A stretch of 40,714 nucleotides of DNA, from contig JAJRXR010000006.1 of assembly GCA_024276195.1 (NCBI GenBank), forward strand, positions 1-40,714, read 5' to 3'. The DNA comes from Planctomycetota bacterium (GTDB taxonomy: Bacteria; Planctomycetota; Phycisphaerae; Phycisphaerales; UBA1924). The position numbers and the translations under genes were made by a program. Of the stretch, positions 1 to 8,914 are shown piece after piece. The notes under the pieces were generated by a model, which was not told where the DNA came from, made no database searches, and saw nothing but the letters and a program-made list of their open reading frames with translations. How positions within the stretch are numbered: position 1 is the first letter of the stretch; each line of letters begins with the position of its first letter.

Positions 1-10
1 GATTTCGGTA

Positions 11-54
11 GGCTCTGGGCTGAGATCTCACCCGCCCGGATAGCCCGGCGAGCC
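11..54. other. two-tier inverted repeat near left edge
   Basis: GGCTC (11-15) pairs with GAGCC (50-54), and GGGCT (17-21) pairs with AGCCC (42-46), giving a two-tier stem. The loop contains the palindrome TGAGATCTCA (21-30). No T-run follows on the plus strand, so a simple intrinsic terminator is unlikely. It may belong to an upstream gene outside the window or to a structured leader. No known riboswitch class was recognised. Confidence 0.35.
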
Positions 55-128
55 AGGAATGCACGTTCCTGACCCGTCCGAAGTTTCTGGCTCCGCCACC
101 GGCGCTCGGAACGGGAGAGAAGAGAGAC

Positions 129-164
129 GCCGGTTCATGATGAACCGGCACGGTGAGTACTCAC
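129..164. promoter_or_regulatory. 9-bp hairpin plus 12-bp palindrome upstream of PEP-CTERM gene
   Basis: GCCGGTTCA (129-137) and TGAACCGGC (141-149) form a perfect 9-bp stem with a TGA loop. It is followed directly by the perfect palindrome GTGAGTACTCAC (153-164). Both lie 40-80 nt before the start at 206. Such symmetry fits an operator for a dimeric regulator or an mRNA-stabilising 5' hairpin, but neither role is shown by the sequence alone. Confidence 0.4.
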
Positions 165-205
165 TTCGTTCCATTGGTCAGAGAGAGAAAGAGAAGAGGA
201 CAATC

Positions 206-997
206 ATGCGTAAGTGCATCGCACTGCTCGCTATCGCGGGTACAGCGGGCTCGGCGCTCGGGGGGGCTGGCACGGTCATTGGCCGTGACATCTCGACCGA
301 CCCGGGCATCTTCCTGAGCAGAACCAGCAACCTTGGTTCCACGTTCACCAACGGCAACCTGGACACGTTCTTCCCCGGCGATGGGTTCGGGATCATGTTC
401 CGTGGGCTGGCGGTTGGTTCAGGCGTTCCGTTCGATCTGATGGACGACTCGGTCAGCGTTTTCACGCCCGACCTCATCGGCATCATTGGTGAAGCGGACT
501 TCGACCCGTTCTTCGGTGTGGTTGATGTCGTCAACGGCGCCAACCCGGACCCGACGGGCGTGGCCACCTGGGCATTCGACATCACCGGATTCACCGGGCT
601 TGAGTTCGCCGCTGACTTCGCCGCGATGGGCGACTTCGAGGCGTCCGACACCCACCTGTTCGAGTACCAGATCGACGGCGGCGGCTGGGCCGCCCTGCTC
701 GCGAGCACGATCGATGAGGCTGGGAGCCAGCTCTACACGCTCGACAGCGGGACCACGAACCTGCTCAACGATCCCATGTCGCTTGGCGGCGTGCTGCTCA
801 ACAACAACTTCCAGAACATCTCCGCCGCCATCGCTGGCACGGGGTCCACCCTGGAAATCCGCTACACCACGGATCAGAACGCGGGCGGCGAGGCCTTCGC
901 CTTCCGCAACCTCGAGATCTCAGGCGTTCCGGCGCCGGGTACGCTCGCGCTGATCGGCCTCGCTGGCTTCGCCGGTGCTCGCCGTCGTCGCGGCTGA
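206..997 (+). CDS. PEP-CTERM sorting-domain exported protein
   Basis: A 263-residue protein. The start at 206 is chosen because the purine-rich GAGAAGAGGA lies just upstream and the N-terminus then becomes a clean Sec signal peptide (MRKCIALLAIAG..., ending near SALGGAG). The mature part is rich in Gly, Asp, Asn and Phe, as in secreted beta-rich proteins. The last ~24 residues are a PEP-CTERM-like tail: a PAPGT motif, a hydrophobic helix (LALIGLAGFAG) and an ARRRR cluster. By family knowledge, PEP-CTERM proteins are exported and processed by an exosortase, often for surface or matrix material. No catalytic domain is recognised. The gene stands alone, with inverted repeats upstream and a strong terminator downstream, so it is probably monocistronic. 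Confidence 0.85.
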   Translation: MRKCIALLAIAGTAGSALGGAGTVIGRDISTDPGIFLSRTSNLGSTFTNGNLDTFFPGDGFGIMFRGLAVGSGVPFDLMDDSVSVFTPDLIGIIGEADFDPFFGVVDVVNGANPDPTGVATWAFDITGFTGLEFAADFAAMGDFEASDTHLFEYQIDGGGWAALLASTIDEAGSQLYTLDSGTTNLLNDPMSLGGVLLNNNFQNISAAIAGTGSTLEIRYTTDQNAGGEAFAFRNLEISGVPAPGTLALIGLAGFAGARRRRG

Positions 998-1043
998 TCC
1001 TGCGCGTCTGACTCTCGCATCCGCGAGATGATTTGTTCTTTCG

Positions 1044-1073
1044 GCCGCCGCCCGTTTCGGGCGGCGGCTTTTT
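1044..1073 (+). terminator. rho-independent terminator of the PEP-CTERM gene
   Basis: An 11-bp GC-only stem GCCGCCGCCCG / CGGGCGGCGGC with a TTT loop is followed by TTTTT (1069-1073). This is a textbook intrinsic terminator 47 nt after the stop codon at 997. Confidence 0.93.
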
Positions 1074-1136
1074 CATGCGCATGTCTCGGGCCAGTGCCAA
1101 GACATATGCTCACTGCGACTCAGCACAGGAGAGACC

Positions 1137-2570
1137 ATGACCACCGACCAAGCCATCGCCTGGCTCCGCGACAACGAGGCCAGCTCCATCGAGCGTCTTA
1201 TCGACTGGCTCCGCATCCCGAGCATCAGCACAGACCCGGCCTTCGCGGGCGATGTCCGGCGCGCGGCCCAGTGGAGCGCCGAGCACCTGGGCGCCTCGGG
1301 GTTTGATGTCTCGATCGAGCAGACGGGCGAACCGGCGGGCAGCGGGCATCCGATCGTGCTGGCGAGCTGCCCTGGCAGTGATGACTACACCGGGCCGCAC
1401 GTGTTGTTCTACGGGCACTACGACGTGCAGCCTCCGGACCCGGTCGAGCTGTGGGATTCGCCCCCGTTCGAGCCGGTGCTGGCGGAGGCGGTCGAGGGCG
1501 GCGCCGGCGAGCGCGTGATCGCGCGCGGAGCTGTGGACGACAAGGGACAGGTCATGATGTTCCTTGAGGCGATGCGCGCCTGGAAAGAGACCTCGGGCTC
1601 CACCGGCGGCGGGGTCCGCTGGACCGTCCTGCTCGAGGGCGAGGAAGAATCCGGCTCGGCCAACCTTGACCGCTATATCGAGCAGAACTCCGACCGCCTC
1701 GGCGCGTGCGATGTCTGCGTGATCTCGGACACGGGCATGCTCGGGCGCGGGCGACCCGCGATCACCTACGGCGTGCGCGGGCTGGCCTATACAGAAATCA
1801 TCCTGCACGGGCCTGACCAGGATCTGCACTCGGGCCTCTGGGGCGGCAAGGTTCCCAACCCGATCAGCGAGCTGACCAAGGTGCTCGCGCAGCTCTGGGA
1901 CACCGACCGGCGCATCACCGTCCCCGGGTTCTACGGCGCGGTCCGTGACCTGACTGACGCGGAACGCGCCGAGTGGCGCGGGCTGGGTGTTGACGAGGCG
2001 GCGTCGCTCAAGGGCATCGGGCTCCCGATCGAGGGCGGGGTCGGCGAGGCGGGGTACACCTTCACCGAGCGTGAGTGGGGGCGCCCGGCGTGTGATATCA
2101 ACGGCATCATCGGGGGCTACACCGGGGCGGGTGCCAAGACCGTCATCCCCTCGCACGCCTCGGCCAAGGTCAGCTTCCGGCTCGTCGCGGATCAAGACCC
2201 TCAGAGCATCACGGCGTCATTCTTCGCGTGGCTGCGCGAGCGGACACCCCCGGGGTGTCGGTGGGAGTTGATCGACCACTCGGGCGGTCCGCCCGCGACG
2301 GTCTCGACGGACTCTGATGCGCTCCGGGCTGCGGCCAGCGCGATCGAGCGCGCCTGCGGCGTCGCGCCGGCGATGATCAAGAGCGGGGGGTCGATCCCGG
2401 TCGCCGGGATGCTCAAGCGGCGCCTCGGGCTCGAGACGATCTTCATGGGCTTCGGGCTCGACGATGACCGGATGCACTCACCCAACGAGAAGTTCGAGCT
2501 CGAGTGCTTCCGGATGGGGGCTCGGTCGCACGCGTGTCTGGTTGAGTCGCTGCGCGCCCTGGGTGAGTGA
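1137..2570 (+). CDS. M20 family metallopeptidase (dipeptidase-like)
   Basis: A 477-residue cytosolic enzyme of the M20/M25/M40 family, in the CNDP/dipeptidase-like branch by length and motifs. The metal-binding motifs are visible: GHYDVQP (His94, Asp96), the bridging Asp in GAVDDKGQ (about 134), and EGEEES (167-172), which carries the catalytic and metal-binding glutamates. The dimerisation/lid domain occupies roughly residues 205-375 (LHSGLWGGKVPNP...), and a late metal histidine lies in DDDRMHSPNE. The ATG at 1137 is preceded by GGAG (AGGAGAGACC). The expected reaction is hydrolysis of dipeptides or N-acyl amino acids; the substrate cannot be deduced. It follows the PEP-CTERM terminator, so it is a separate transcription unit. 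Confidence 0.9.
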   Translation: MTTDQAIAWLRDNEASSIERLIDWLRIPSISTDPAFAGDVRRAAQWSAEHLGASGFDVSIEQTGEPAGSGHPIVLASCPGSDDYTGPHVLFYGHYDVQPPDPVELWDSPPFEPVLAEAVEGGAGERVIARGAVDDKGQVMMFLEAMRAWKETSGSTGGGVRWTVLLEGEEESGSANLDRYIEQNSDRLGACDVCVISDTGMLGRGRPAITYGVRGLAYTEIILHGPDQDLHSGLWGGKVPNPISELTKVLAQLWDTDRRITVPGFYGAVRDLTDAERAEWRGLGVDEAASLKGIGLPIEGGVGEAGYTFTEREWGRPACDINGIIGGYTGAGAKTVIPSHASAKVSFRLVADQDPQSITASFFAWLRERTPPGCRWELIDHSGGPPATVSTDSDALRAAASAIERACGVAPAMIKSGGSIPVAGMLKRRLGLETIFMGFGLDDDRMHSPNEKFELECFRMGARSHACLVESLRALGE

Positions 2571-2581
2571 GCGGGAGGGGG

Positions 2582-2785
2582 TCAGTCGAGGACATCGACG
2601 CCGCAGACCTCTTCGTCGTCGGTGGAGGCTGCGTATTCCATCTTCGCCTGAGCGCTCTTGACCATGAGATCGTGGATCGCGGTCTCATCGCGGACGAGCA
2701 CGGCGATCGCTCGGAGGCACTCGATGACGCCGGCTGCGGCGAGCAGGGCCAGAACGAGCAGGATCAGCGGGGGCAGTTCCGGCAT
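2582..2785 (-). CDS. small single-pass membrane protein, unknown function
   Basis: A 67-residue protein starting at the ATG at 2785. It has one N-terminal membrane helix (LPPLILLVLALLAAAGVIECL), then a short amphipathic stretch and an acidic tail ending DDEEVCGVDVLD. The gene converges on the M20 peptidase, with only 11 nt between the stop codons, and is divergent from the large membrane protein at 2877. No family is recognised and the Shine-Dalgarno is weak. It is kept because the hydrophobic helix followed by charged residues is coherent and the codon positions look coding. Shadow coding in the opposite frame is not excluded. Confidence 0.6.
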   Translation of the reverse strand: MPELPPLILLVLALLAAAGVIECLRAIAVLVRDETAIHDLMVKSAQAKMEYAASTDDEEVCGVDVLD

Positions 2786-2828
2786 CGAGGGCAGAATCGA
2801 CCCCGAACCCGGGCGACTTGAACCAACG

Positions 2829-2834
2829 TAGACT
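2829..2834 (+). promoter_or_regulatory. -10-like TAGACT upstream of membrane protein
   Basis: The same hexamer TAGACT precedes the lipoprotein at 16261 and the tRNA at 32804. Here it would start transcription near 2841, giving a leader of about 36 nt to the ATG at 2877. No good -35 is seen. Confidence 0.4.
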
Positions 2835-2876
2835 GTTCTGGCCCCGGAGCGGGGTGTGGAGGCTCTGGCCCGAGGC

Positions 2877-5345
2877 ATGAAGCTGTTCAAACGCATTTCG
2901 ACCATCCGCCTTGCCGCCCTGGCCCTGGGGGTCATGGTGCTGGCGCCCCGGATCGCGCCCGTTCTTGCCCAGGGCGACTTGGCGTCGATCGGGGAGATCG
3001 ATCTCCAGGTCGAGCGCTTTGGTCCGGGCAACGTCTGCCGCCAGGGCGAGTGGGTGGGGATCTACATCGCCGTGAATGATCGCGGGCTCGAGCAGCGCGA
3101 GATCATTCTGCGGATCCAGGGGCGAGACGCCGACGGCGATCGCCCGCTGTACGACACCGTGGTGACAAGCAACCCGGGGACGCGCCAGGCGTTCTGGCTC
3201 TACACACGTCTGCCATTCCGCTTCAGCCAGAACGAGACGCTCACGCTCAGCGCCTGGGCGGCGGAGGCCTCGGGCGGCGCCGATCAATCCGGCGCGCTCG
3301 CCTACCGGGCGGTGCGTCAGCTCGCGACGACCTCGATCCGCCCGGCGCGCGTGCTTGACAAGACCGAGTCGATGATCGGTGTCCTCGGCCCGTGGCACTT
3401 CGGGCTCGGGGCGTACGGCGTAGCGCTCCAGGGCGCGGCGAGCACCTACGCGCCCACCGGGCACGAGCTGACGCGGATTATCACCGGGCTCGAGCACGCC
3501 GAGATCCCGCACCGGTATCAGGGGCTGGTGCAGTTCGATGCGCTGGTGTGGGGCGCGGCGCGGCGCGATGCGGACCCGCTGCGCCTGAGCACGGACCAGG
3601 CGCGGGCGATCCGCGAGTGGGTGACGCGGGGCGGGCACCTGATTGTGGTGCTGCCGACGGTGGGGCAGGAGTGGCTCAGCCGTGCGAACCCGCTGAGCGA
3701 TCTGCTGCCGGACTCGCTCCCGGGCGAGCTGCGCGAGGGCGTGGACCTGAACGAGTTCTCGCAGTTGCTCAGCCGAGGCCCGGCGGGGTCGCTCCCGACG
3801 AGCGCGTCGGTGCGGGTGCTCGAACCGAACGAGGGGGCGCAGGCGGATCAGGCGGTGCGGGTGCTTCGCGCCCCCGACGGGAGCACCCTGGTGTCGCGCC
3901 GGATCGTGGGGGCGGGGGCGGTGACGGTGATCGGTGTTGACCTGGCCAACCCGTCACTCGTGAGCGCGGGGCTGCCCGACCCGGACCAGTTCTGGCACCG
4001 GATCCTGGGTCGGCGCGGGGTGCTGGACCCGAACTCGCAGGTCGCCAAGAGGGCCGTCAACAGCCAGCGCACACGCCGGTCGTTTGACTCGGACATCCCC
4101 GACGAGATCGCCAAATCCGGGCGGGCGTATGTCGGTGTGCTGCTCGGGTTCGTGGTGTTTGCGCTGTACTGGGTCGTCGCTGGCCCGGGCGGGTTCGGGC
4201 TGCTGGCGCGTGCCAAGAAGAAGCAGCACGCGTGGGTCGCGTTCGTGGTCGTGACCGCGGTGTTCACGGCGATCGCGTGGACGGGCGCCACGATGCTCCG
4301 ACCCAAGCGCGTCGAGGTGGTCCACCTGACGTTCCTGCACGAGGTGTACGGGCAGGGAACGCAGCGGGCCAGGACGTGGGCGAGCGTGCTGATCCCGAGC
4401 TACGGCGACGCGACGATCTCGCTGGGCAAGGCGGAGGGCGACTCGGCGCTGCGGGGCATGACCGGCATGGTCAGCCCGTGGGAGCCGCCGGCGAGCGATG
4501 TGATCACGCAGTCGTCGTTCCCGGACAACCGGGCGTACCGGGTTGATGCGCGCTCGCCGGGTGCGATGCGTGTCCCGACGCGATCGACGGTCAAGCAGAT
4601 CCGGGCGGACTGGGGCGGGGATGCGCGTTGGACGACGTTCACGCCGCTGCGAGAGCCGGGGCAGATCGGCGACTCGGTGCTGACGCTTTCTGAGAACGGC
4701 ATCGTGAGCGGGCGCCTGGCGCACCACCTGCCCGGGCCGCTCGAGGATGTGACGATCCTGGTGGTGCGTCGCCAGCAGCGCATCCCCTCGGCAGGGAACA
4801 CCATCGGCGCCCGCCCCGTCTGCGTCGCCTTTGCGTACAGCCTGGTCGGGGCGTGGGAGGCGGGCGAGGCGAACGCGATCCTGCTCGAAGCGGTGACCGA
4901 TCCGAAGGCGGGAACGCGCGAGCTGCTCGGGATCTACACCGACTCGCTGCTCAAGAAGGGCAAGCTCGTCATGGCGGATCTCGGGCGGCGGAGCGTGGGC
5001 TCCGCTAGCGATCGCCTGACCGCGACGCTGCTGTTCCCGCAGCTCACCCCGCCGGATTTCCAGTCCGGAGGCGCCAACGCCGGCGCCACCCTCGCCCAGC
5101 GGTCCGAGACGCACGGGCTGGACCTGGGGCACTGGTTCACGCAGCCTTGCGTGGTGGTGATCGGGCACCTGACTGATGCGCAGGCTGATGCGCTGCCGAT
5201 CCCGCTGGAGGTCAACGGGCGCCCGATCGGCGTCGCCAGCGGGAGGACGGTGGTGTCGTGGGTCTATCCTCTGCCCGACAACCCGCCGGCGTATGTGACC
5301 TTTGATACCGATGACGCCCCGTCCGACGTGCCGAGCGGGCCTTAG
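2877..5345 (+). CDS. large membrane protein with GATase-like periplasmic domain
   Basis: A protein of 822 residues from the ATG at 2877; an in-frame GTG at 2856 is an alternative, and GGAGG at 2858-2862 lies between the two. An N-terminal signal or anchor (residues 1-32, to VLAQ) leads to a beta-rich region. An alpha/beta segment at about 160-300 follows, with the pattern FDALVWG...AIREWVTRGGHLIVVLP typical of class I glutamine-amidotransferase-like folds in planctomycete membrane proteins. No catalytic Cys triad is evident. Two membrane helices follow, near 416-445 and 451-471, with a large extracytoplasmic C-terminus. The next gene, 21 nt downstream, is an ABC ATPase, so it may be an accessory subunit of that exporter. 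A permease subunit is not obvious nearby. The exact function is unknown. Confidence 0.8.
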   Translation: MKLFKRISTIRLAALALGVMVLAPRIAPVLAQGDLASIGEIDLQVERFGPGNVCRQGEWVGIYIAVNDRGLEQREIILRIQGRDADGDRPLYDTVVTSNPGTRQAFWLYTRLPFRFSQNETLTLSAWAAEASGGADQSGALAYRAVRQLATTSIRPARVLDKTESMIGVLGPWHFGLGAYGVALQGAASTYAPTGHELTRIITGLEHAEIPHRYQGLVQFDALVWGAARRDADPLRLSTDQARAIREWVTRGGHLIVVLPTVGQEWLSRANPLSDLLPDSLPGELREGVDLNEFSQLLSRGPAGSLPTSASVRVLEPNEGAQADQAVRVLRAPDGSTLVSRRIVGAGAVTVIGVDLANPSLVSAGLPDPDQFWHRILGRRGVLDPNSQVAKRAVNSQRTRRSFDSDIPDEIAKSGRAYVGVLLGFVVFALYWVVAGPGGFGLLARAKKKQHAWVAFVVVTAVFTAIAWTGATMLRPKRVEVVHLTFLHEVYGQGTQRARTWASVLIPSYGDATISLGKAEGDSALRGMTGMVSPWEPPASDVITQSSFPDNRAYRVDARSPGAMRVPTRSTVKQIRADWGGDARWTTFTPLREPGQIGDSVLTLSENGIVSGRLAHHLPGPLEDVTILVVRRQQRIPSAGNTIGARPVCVAFAYSLVGAWEAGEANAILLEAVTDPKAGTRELLGIYTDSLLKKGKLVMADLGRRSVGSASDRLTATLLFPQLTPPDFQSGGANAGATLAQRSETHGLDLGHWFTQPCVVVIGHLTDAQADALPIPLEVNGRPIGVASGRTVVSWVYPLPDNPPAYVTFDTDDAPSDVPSGP

Positions 5346-5366
5346 AGCCTGAAGGGATCCGCCGAC

Positions 5367-6326
<960 letters not shown>

Positions 6327-6363
6327 TCAGGCACGGCGCTCAACCGCGAAGGCCCGGCGCCGG

Positions 6364-6369
6364 TAGGAT
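6364..6369 (+). promoter_or_regulatory. -10-like TAGGAT upstream of prolyl oligopeptidase
   Basis: TAGGAT lies 28 nt before the ATG at 6398, leaving room for the AAGGAGG Shine-Dalgarno at 6384-6390. No convincing -35 was found. Confidence 0.35.
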
Positions 6370-6397
6370 GGTCTGTACCCGTACAAGGAGGTCCACG

Positions 6398-8587
6398 ATG
6401 TTTACGCGCCCGGTCGCCGCTCTCTGTCTTGCTCTCTTGACGCCCTGCACACTGGCGGCGCCGCCCGCGACCGACGCCCGCCCCGTCACCGACACCGTCC
6501 ACGGCGTCGAGCTGACCGACCCCTACCGCTGGCTCGAGGGCGACAACGCCAACCCGGACCAGATGGGCAAGATCGACGACGAGGTCATCGCCTGGACCGA
6601 CGACCAGAACGCTTACACCCGCGGTGTGCTCGACAACCTCCCCGGGCGACGGGCGCTCGAGTCGCGCCTGCGCGAGCTGATGGAGGTCGGGTCCGTCAGC
6701 GCCCCGAAGATGGCGGGCACGCGGTACTTTTTCTCGAAGCGCGAGGGGGCGCAGGCGCAGTCCGTGATCTATGTCAAGGACGGCGCCGACAGCGAGCCGC
6801 GCGTGCTCATCGACCCCAACGCGCTCGACGAGACCGGGCTGACCACCGTCTCGTGGTACACACCGAACCACGACGGCTCGCTGCTGGCGTTCGGCATGTA
6901 CGAGGCGGGCGATGAGAACTCGACGCTGTATGTGCTTGATGTGGGCACGGGCGAGTGGCACGCCGAGGAGATCCCGGGCAAGGTCAACCTGGCGGGCTGG
7001 GCGCCCGATTCCAAGTCGTTCTTCTACCAGCGCCTCGAAGACCTGGACAACGCGTATTCCTCCGCGCTCAAGTACCACCGCCTGGGCACACACCACAGGC
7101 AGGACCCGACGCTCTTCCGCCAGCAGGCGCCCGAGTTTTTCTACGAGGGCTCGGGGTACAGCGATGAGAAGATCGAATCGCTCAAAACCACCTGGGGCCC
7201 GGGCGGGGTCGTCAGCGACGACGGACGCTGGCTGGCCGTTGTCTACTGGACCGGCACCGGCAGCATGGACGTCTGGTTCGCCGACCTTGACGCCTGGTTC
7301 CGCACGGGCGAGCTCAAGCTCAACACCGCCTCGCTCGGACGCTCCGGCACCGTCTCCGGCGGCTTCTTCAACGGCGACACCCTCATCACCAGCACCACCA
7401 TGGGCTCGCCCAACGGGCGCGTCGTCGCGATCGATATGTTCAATCCGGGGTTCGAGCACTGGGTCGATGTCATTCCCGAGGACGAGACGCTGGTCATCGA
7501 GGATATCTCGATCGCCCGCGGCATCATCGCCGTCGAATACATGGACAAGGCCGCGACGCGCATTTCGCTCCACCGCCTCGACGGCTCGCCCCTGGGCGAT
7601 CTCCCCCTGCCCGGCATCGGCACCGCTGGCCTTGCAACCAGCGACGACCGCACCGAGGCCTACCTCACCTTCACCAGCTACAACATGCCCCGCAGCATCT
7701 ACAAGGTTGACCTCGCCACCGGCGACCGCTCCCTCTGGGAACGCCCGGACGTCCCTGTCAACCCGGACGTGATCATCGTCAAGCAGGTCTCGTACCCCTC
7801 CAAGGACGGCACGCTCATCTCCATGTTCATCGTCCACCACAAGGACGTCCAGCTCGACGGCGACAACCCCACCATCCTCTACGGCTACGGCGGGTTCAAC
7901 ATCTCATTGACGCCGTACTTCAGCTCCACCATGTACCCCTGGTTCGAGCGCGGCGGGGTCTACGCCGTCGCCAACATCCGCGGCGGCGGCGAGTATGGCG
8001 AAGAATGGCACCGCGCGGGAATGCTCGAGCACAAGCAGAACGTCTTTGATGACTTCATCGCCGCCGCCGAGTGGCTCATTGACAACGGCTACACCAAGCC
8101 CGAAAAACTCGGCATCGCCGGCGGCTCCAATGGCGGTTTGCTCACGGGCGCCGTGGTCGTGCAAAGGCCCGACCTGTTCGCGGCTGCGATCTCGGCCGTG
8201 CCATTGCTCGACATGGTCCGGTACCAGAACTTCCTCATGGCCCGCTACTGGGTGCCCGAGTACGGCTCCAGCGAAGACCCCGAGCAGTTAGAGTTCATCC
8301 GCAAGTACTCGCCCTACCAGAACGTGACACCCGGGACGAAGTACCCGGCCGTCCTCTTCACCGCCGGCGAGAACGACACCCGCGTCCACCCGCTCCACGC
8401 CCGTAAAATGGCCGCCCTCATGCAGGCCTCCACCGGCTCCGACCCCGACGAGGACCCGATCCTGCTCTGGGTCAACCGCGACGCCGGGCACGGCCAGGGC
8501 AAGCCCCTGCACCTGCGCGTGCGGGATGTCGCCGACCAGCGCATCTTCATGATGTGGCAGCTCGGGATGCTCAGCGAGGGCGGGTGA
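6398..8587 (+). CDS. prolyl oligopeptidase family serine peptidase (S9A), exported
   Basis: A 729-residue protein starting at the ATG at 6398, 7 nt after a perfect AAGGAGG. A signal peptide (residues 1-22, ending TLAA) indicates export. The N-terminal region opens with VHGVELTDPYRWLEGD, the standard start of S9A enzymes, then comes a beta-propeller (about 70-430) that gates access. The C-terminal alpha/beta-hydrolase domain carries the nucleophile Ser577 in GGSNGG, the Asp in AGENDTRV and the His in DAGHGQGKP, so the triad is complete. It should cleave short peptides after proline, in the periplasm. The gene stands alone; the ABC gene upstream ends 71 nt earlier. Confidence 0.94.
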   Translation: MFTRPVAALCLALLTPCTLAAPPATDARPVTDTVHGVELTDPYRWLEGDNANPDQMGKIDDEVIAWTDDQNAYTRGVLDNLPGRRALESRLRELMEVGSVSAPKMAGTRYFFSKREGAQAQSVIYVKDGADSEPRVLIDPNALDETGLTTVSWYTPNHDGSLLAFGMYEAGDENSTLYVLDVGTGEWHAEEIPGKVNLAGWAPDSKSFFYQRLEDLDNAYSSALKYHRLGTHHRQDPTLFRQQAPEFFYEGSGYSDEKIESLKTTWGPGGVVSDDGRWLAVVYWTGTGSMDVWFADLDAWFRTGELKLNTASLGRSGTVSGGFFNGDTLITSTTMGSPNGRVVAIDMFNPGFEHWVDVIPEDETLVIEDISIARGIIAVEYMDKAATRISLHRLDGSPLGDLPLPGIGTAGLATSDDRTEAYLTFTSYNMPRSIYKVDLATGDRSLWERPDVPVNPDVIIVKQVSYPSKDGTLISMFIVHHKDVQLDGDNPTILYGYGGFNISLTPYFSSTMYPWFERGGVYAVANIRGGGEYGEEWHRAGMLEHKQNVFDDFIAAAEWLIDNGYTKPEKLGIAGGSNGGLLTGAVVVQRPDLFAAAISAVPLLDMVRYQNFLMARYWVPEYGSSEDPEQLEFIRKYSPYQNVTPGTKYPAVLFTAGENDTRVHPLHARKMAALMQASTGSDPDEDPILLWVNRDAGHGQGKPLHLRVRDVADQRIFMMWQLGMLSEGG

Positions 8588-8610
8588 GGGGGATAGTGTC
8601 GAGGGGTGCC

Positions 8611-8638
8611 GTGCAGACGCCGTCTGCGGCTTCTGCAC
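8611..8638. repeat. palindromic repeat, copy A (GTGCAGA...TCTGCAC)
   Basis: A REP-like hairpin: GTGCAGA, one unpaired C, GCC, loop, GGC, T, TCTGCAC. A second copy lies at 8811-8836. Flanks are also shared (GGGTGsCGTGCAGACG before, CTTCTGCACGsTTGG after, where s is C or G). The inner three base pairs differ but stay complementary (GCC/GGC here, GGC/GCC in copy B), which indicates selection on the hairpin. Confidence 0.75.
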
Positions 8639-8663
8639 GCTTGGCGGGGGAGGGGAAAGAAGG

Positions 8664-8710
8664 TTCACCGCAGAGGGCCGCGGAGAGCCGCAGAGGAAGA
8701 CACAGAGGGT
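8664..8710. repeat. CAGAG-type dispersed intergenic repeat
   Basis: A run of imperfect units (CCGCAGAGGG, CCGCGGAGAG, CCGCAGAGGA, GACACAGAGG) preceded by TTCA. This resembles the ACCACAGAGGCACAGAGG-type sequence that recurs between genes in many environmental bacterial genomes (recognised from general knowledge; no search was run). It is non-coding here and its function is unknown. Confidence 0.6.
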
Positions 8711-8712
8711 GG

Positions 8713-8741
8713 CGTGGTCTGGAGCGCAGCGAAAGGCCACG
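8713..8741. repeat. hairpin CGTGGTC / GGCCACG
   Basis: A 7-bp stem with one T-G wobble (8713-8719 with 8735-8741) around a TGGAGCGCAGCGAAA loop. It abuts the CAGAG repeat, so the two may form one composite dispersed element. Confidence 0.5.
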
Positions 8742-8764
8742 GGGCGGAAGGACGGATTCCGTGC

Positions 8765-8788
8765 CACTGACCCGTCTTCGGGTCAGTG
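8765..8788. other. perfect 10-bp hairpin with TCTT loop
   Basis: CACTGACCCG (8765-8774) pairs with CGGGTCAGTG (8779-8788) around TCTT. There is no T-run on either side, so it is not a canonical intrinsic terminator. It lies between palindromic repeat copies A and B, and just before a TACAAT hexamer (8794-8799) that could be the -10 of the gene at 8915. Confidence 0.65.
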
Positions 8789-8810
8789 TCTGATACAATG
8801 AACGGGTGGC

Positions 8811-8836
8811 GTGCAGACGGCGCCAGCCTTCTGCAC
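8811..8836. repeat. palindromic repeat, copy B (GTGCAGA...TCTGCAC)
   Basis: The second copy of the element at 8611-8638, in the same orientation. GTGCAGA-C-GGC, a GCCA loop, then GCC-T-TCTGCAC. The inner stem is the complementary swap of copy A. The loop is two bases shorter. Confidence 0.75.
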
Positions 8837-8914
8837 GGTTGGGGCTCGATCGTGGAGAAGCCGAAGCGGCGTTTCCATGGCACCCGGCATCATTCCATCA
8901 AGGGGGGCAGTAGC

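Noticed and set aside
1-205. Known riboswitch (for example cyclic di-GMP) upstream of the PEP-CTERM gene
   Set aside because: Inverted repeats are present but none of the conserved core motifs of riboswitch classes I know could be placed.
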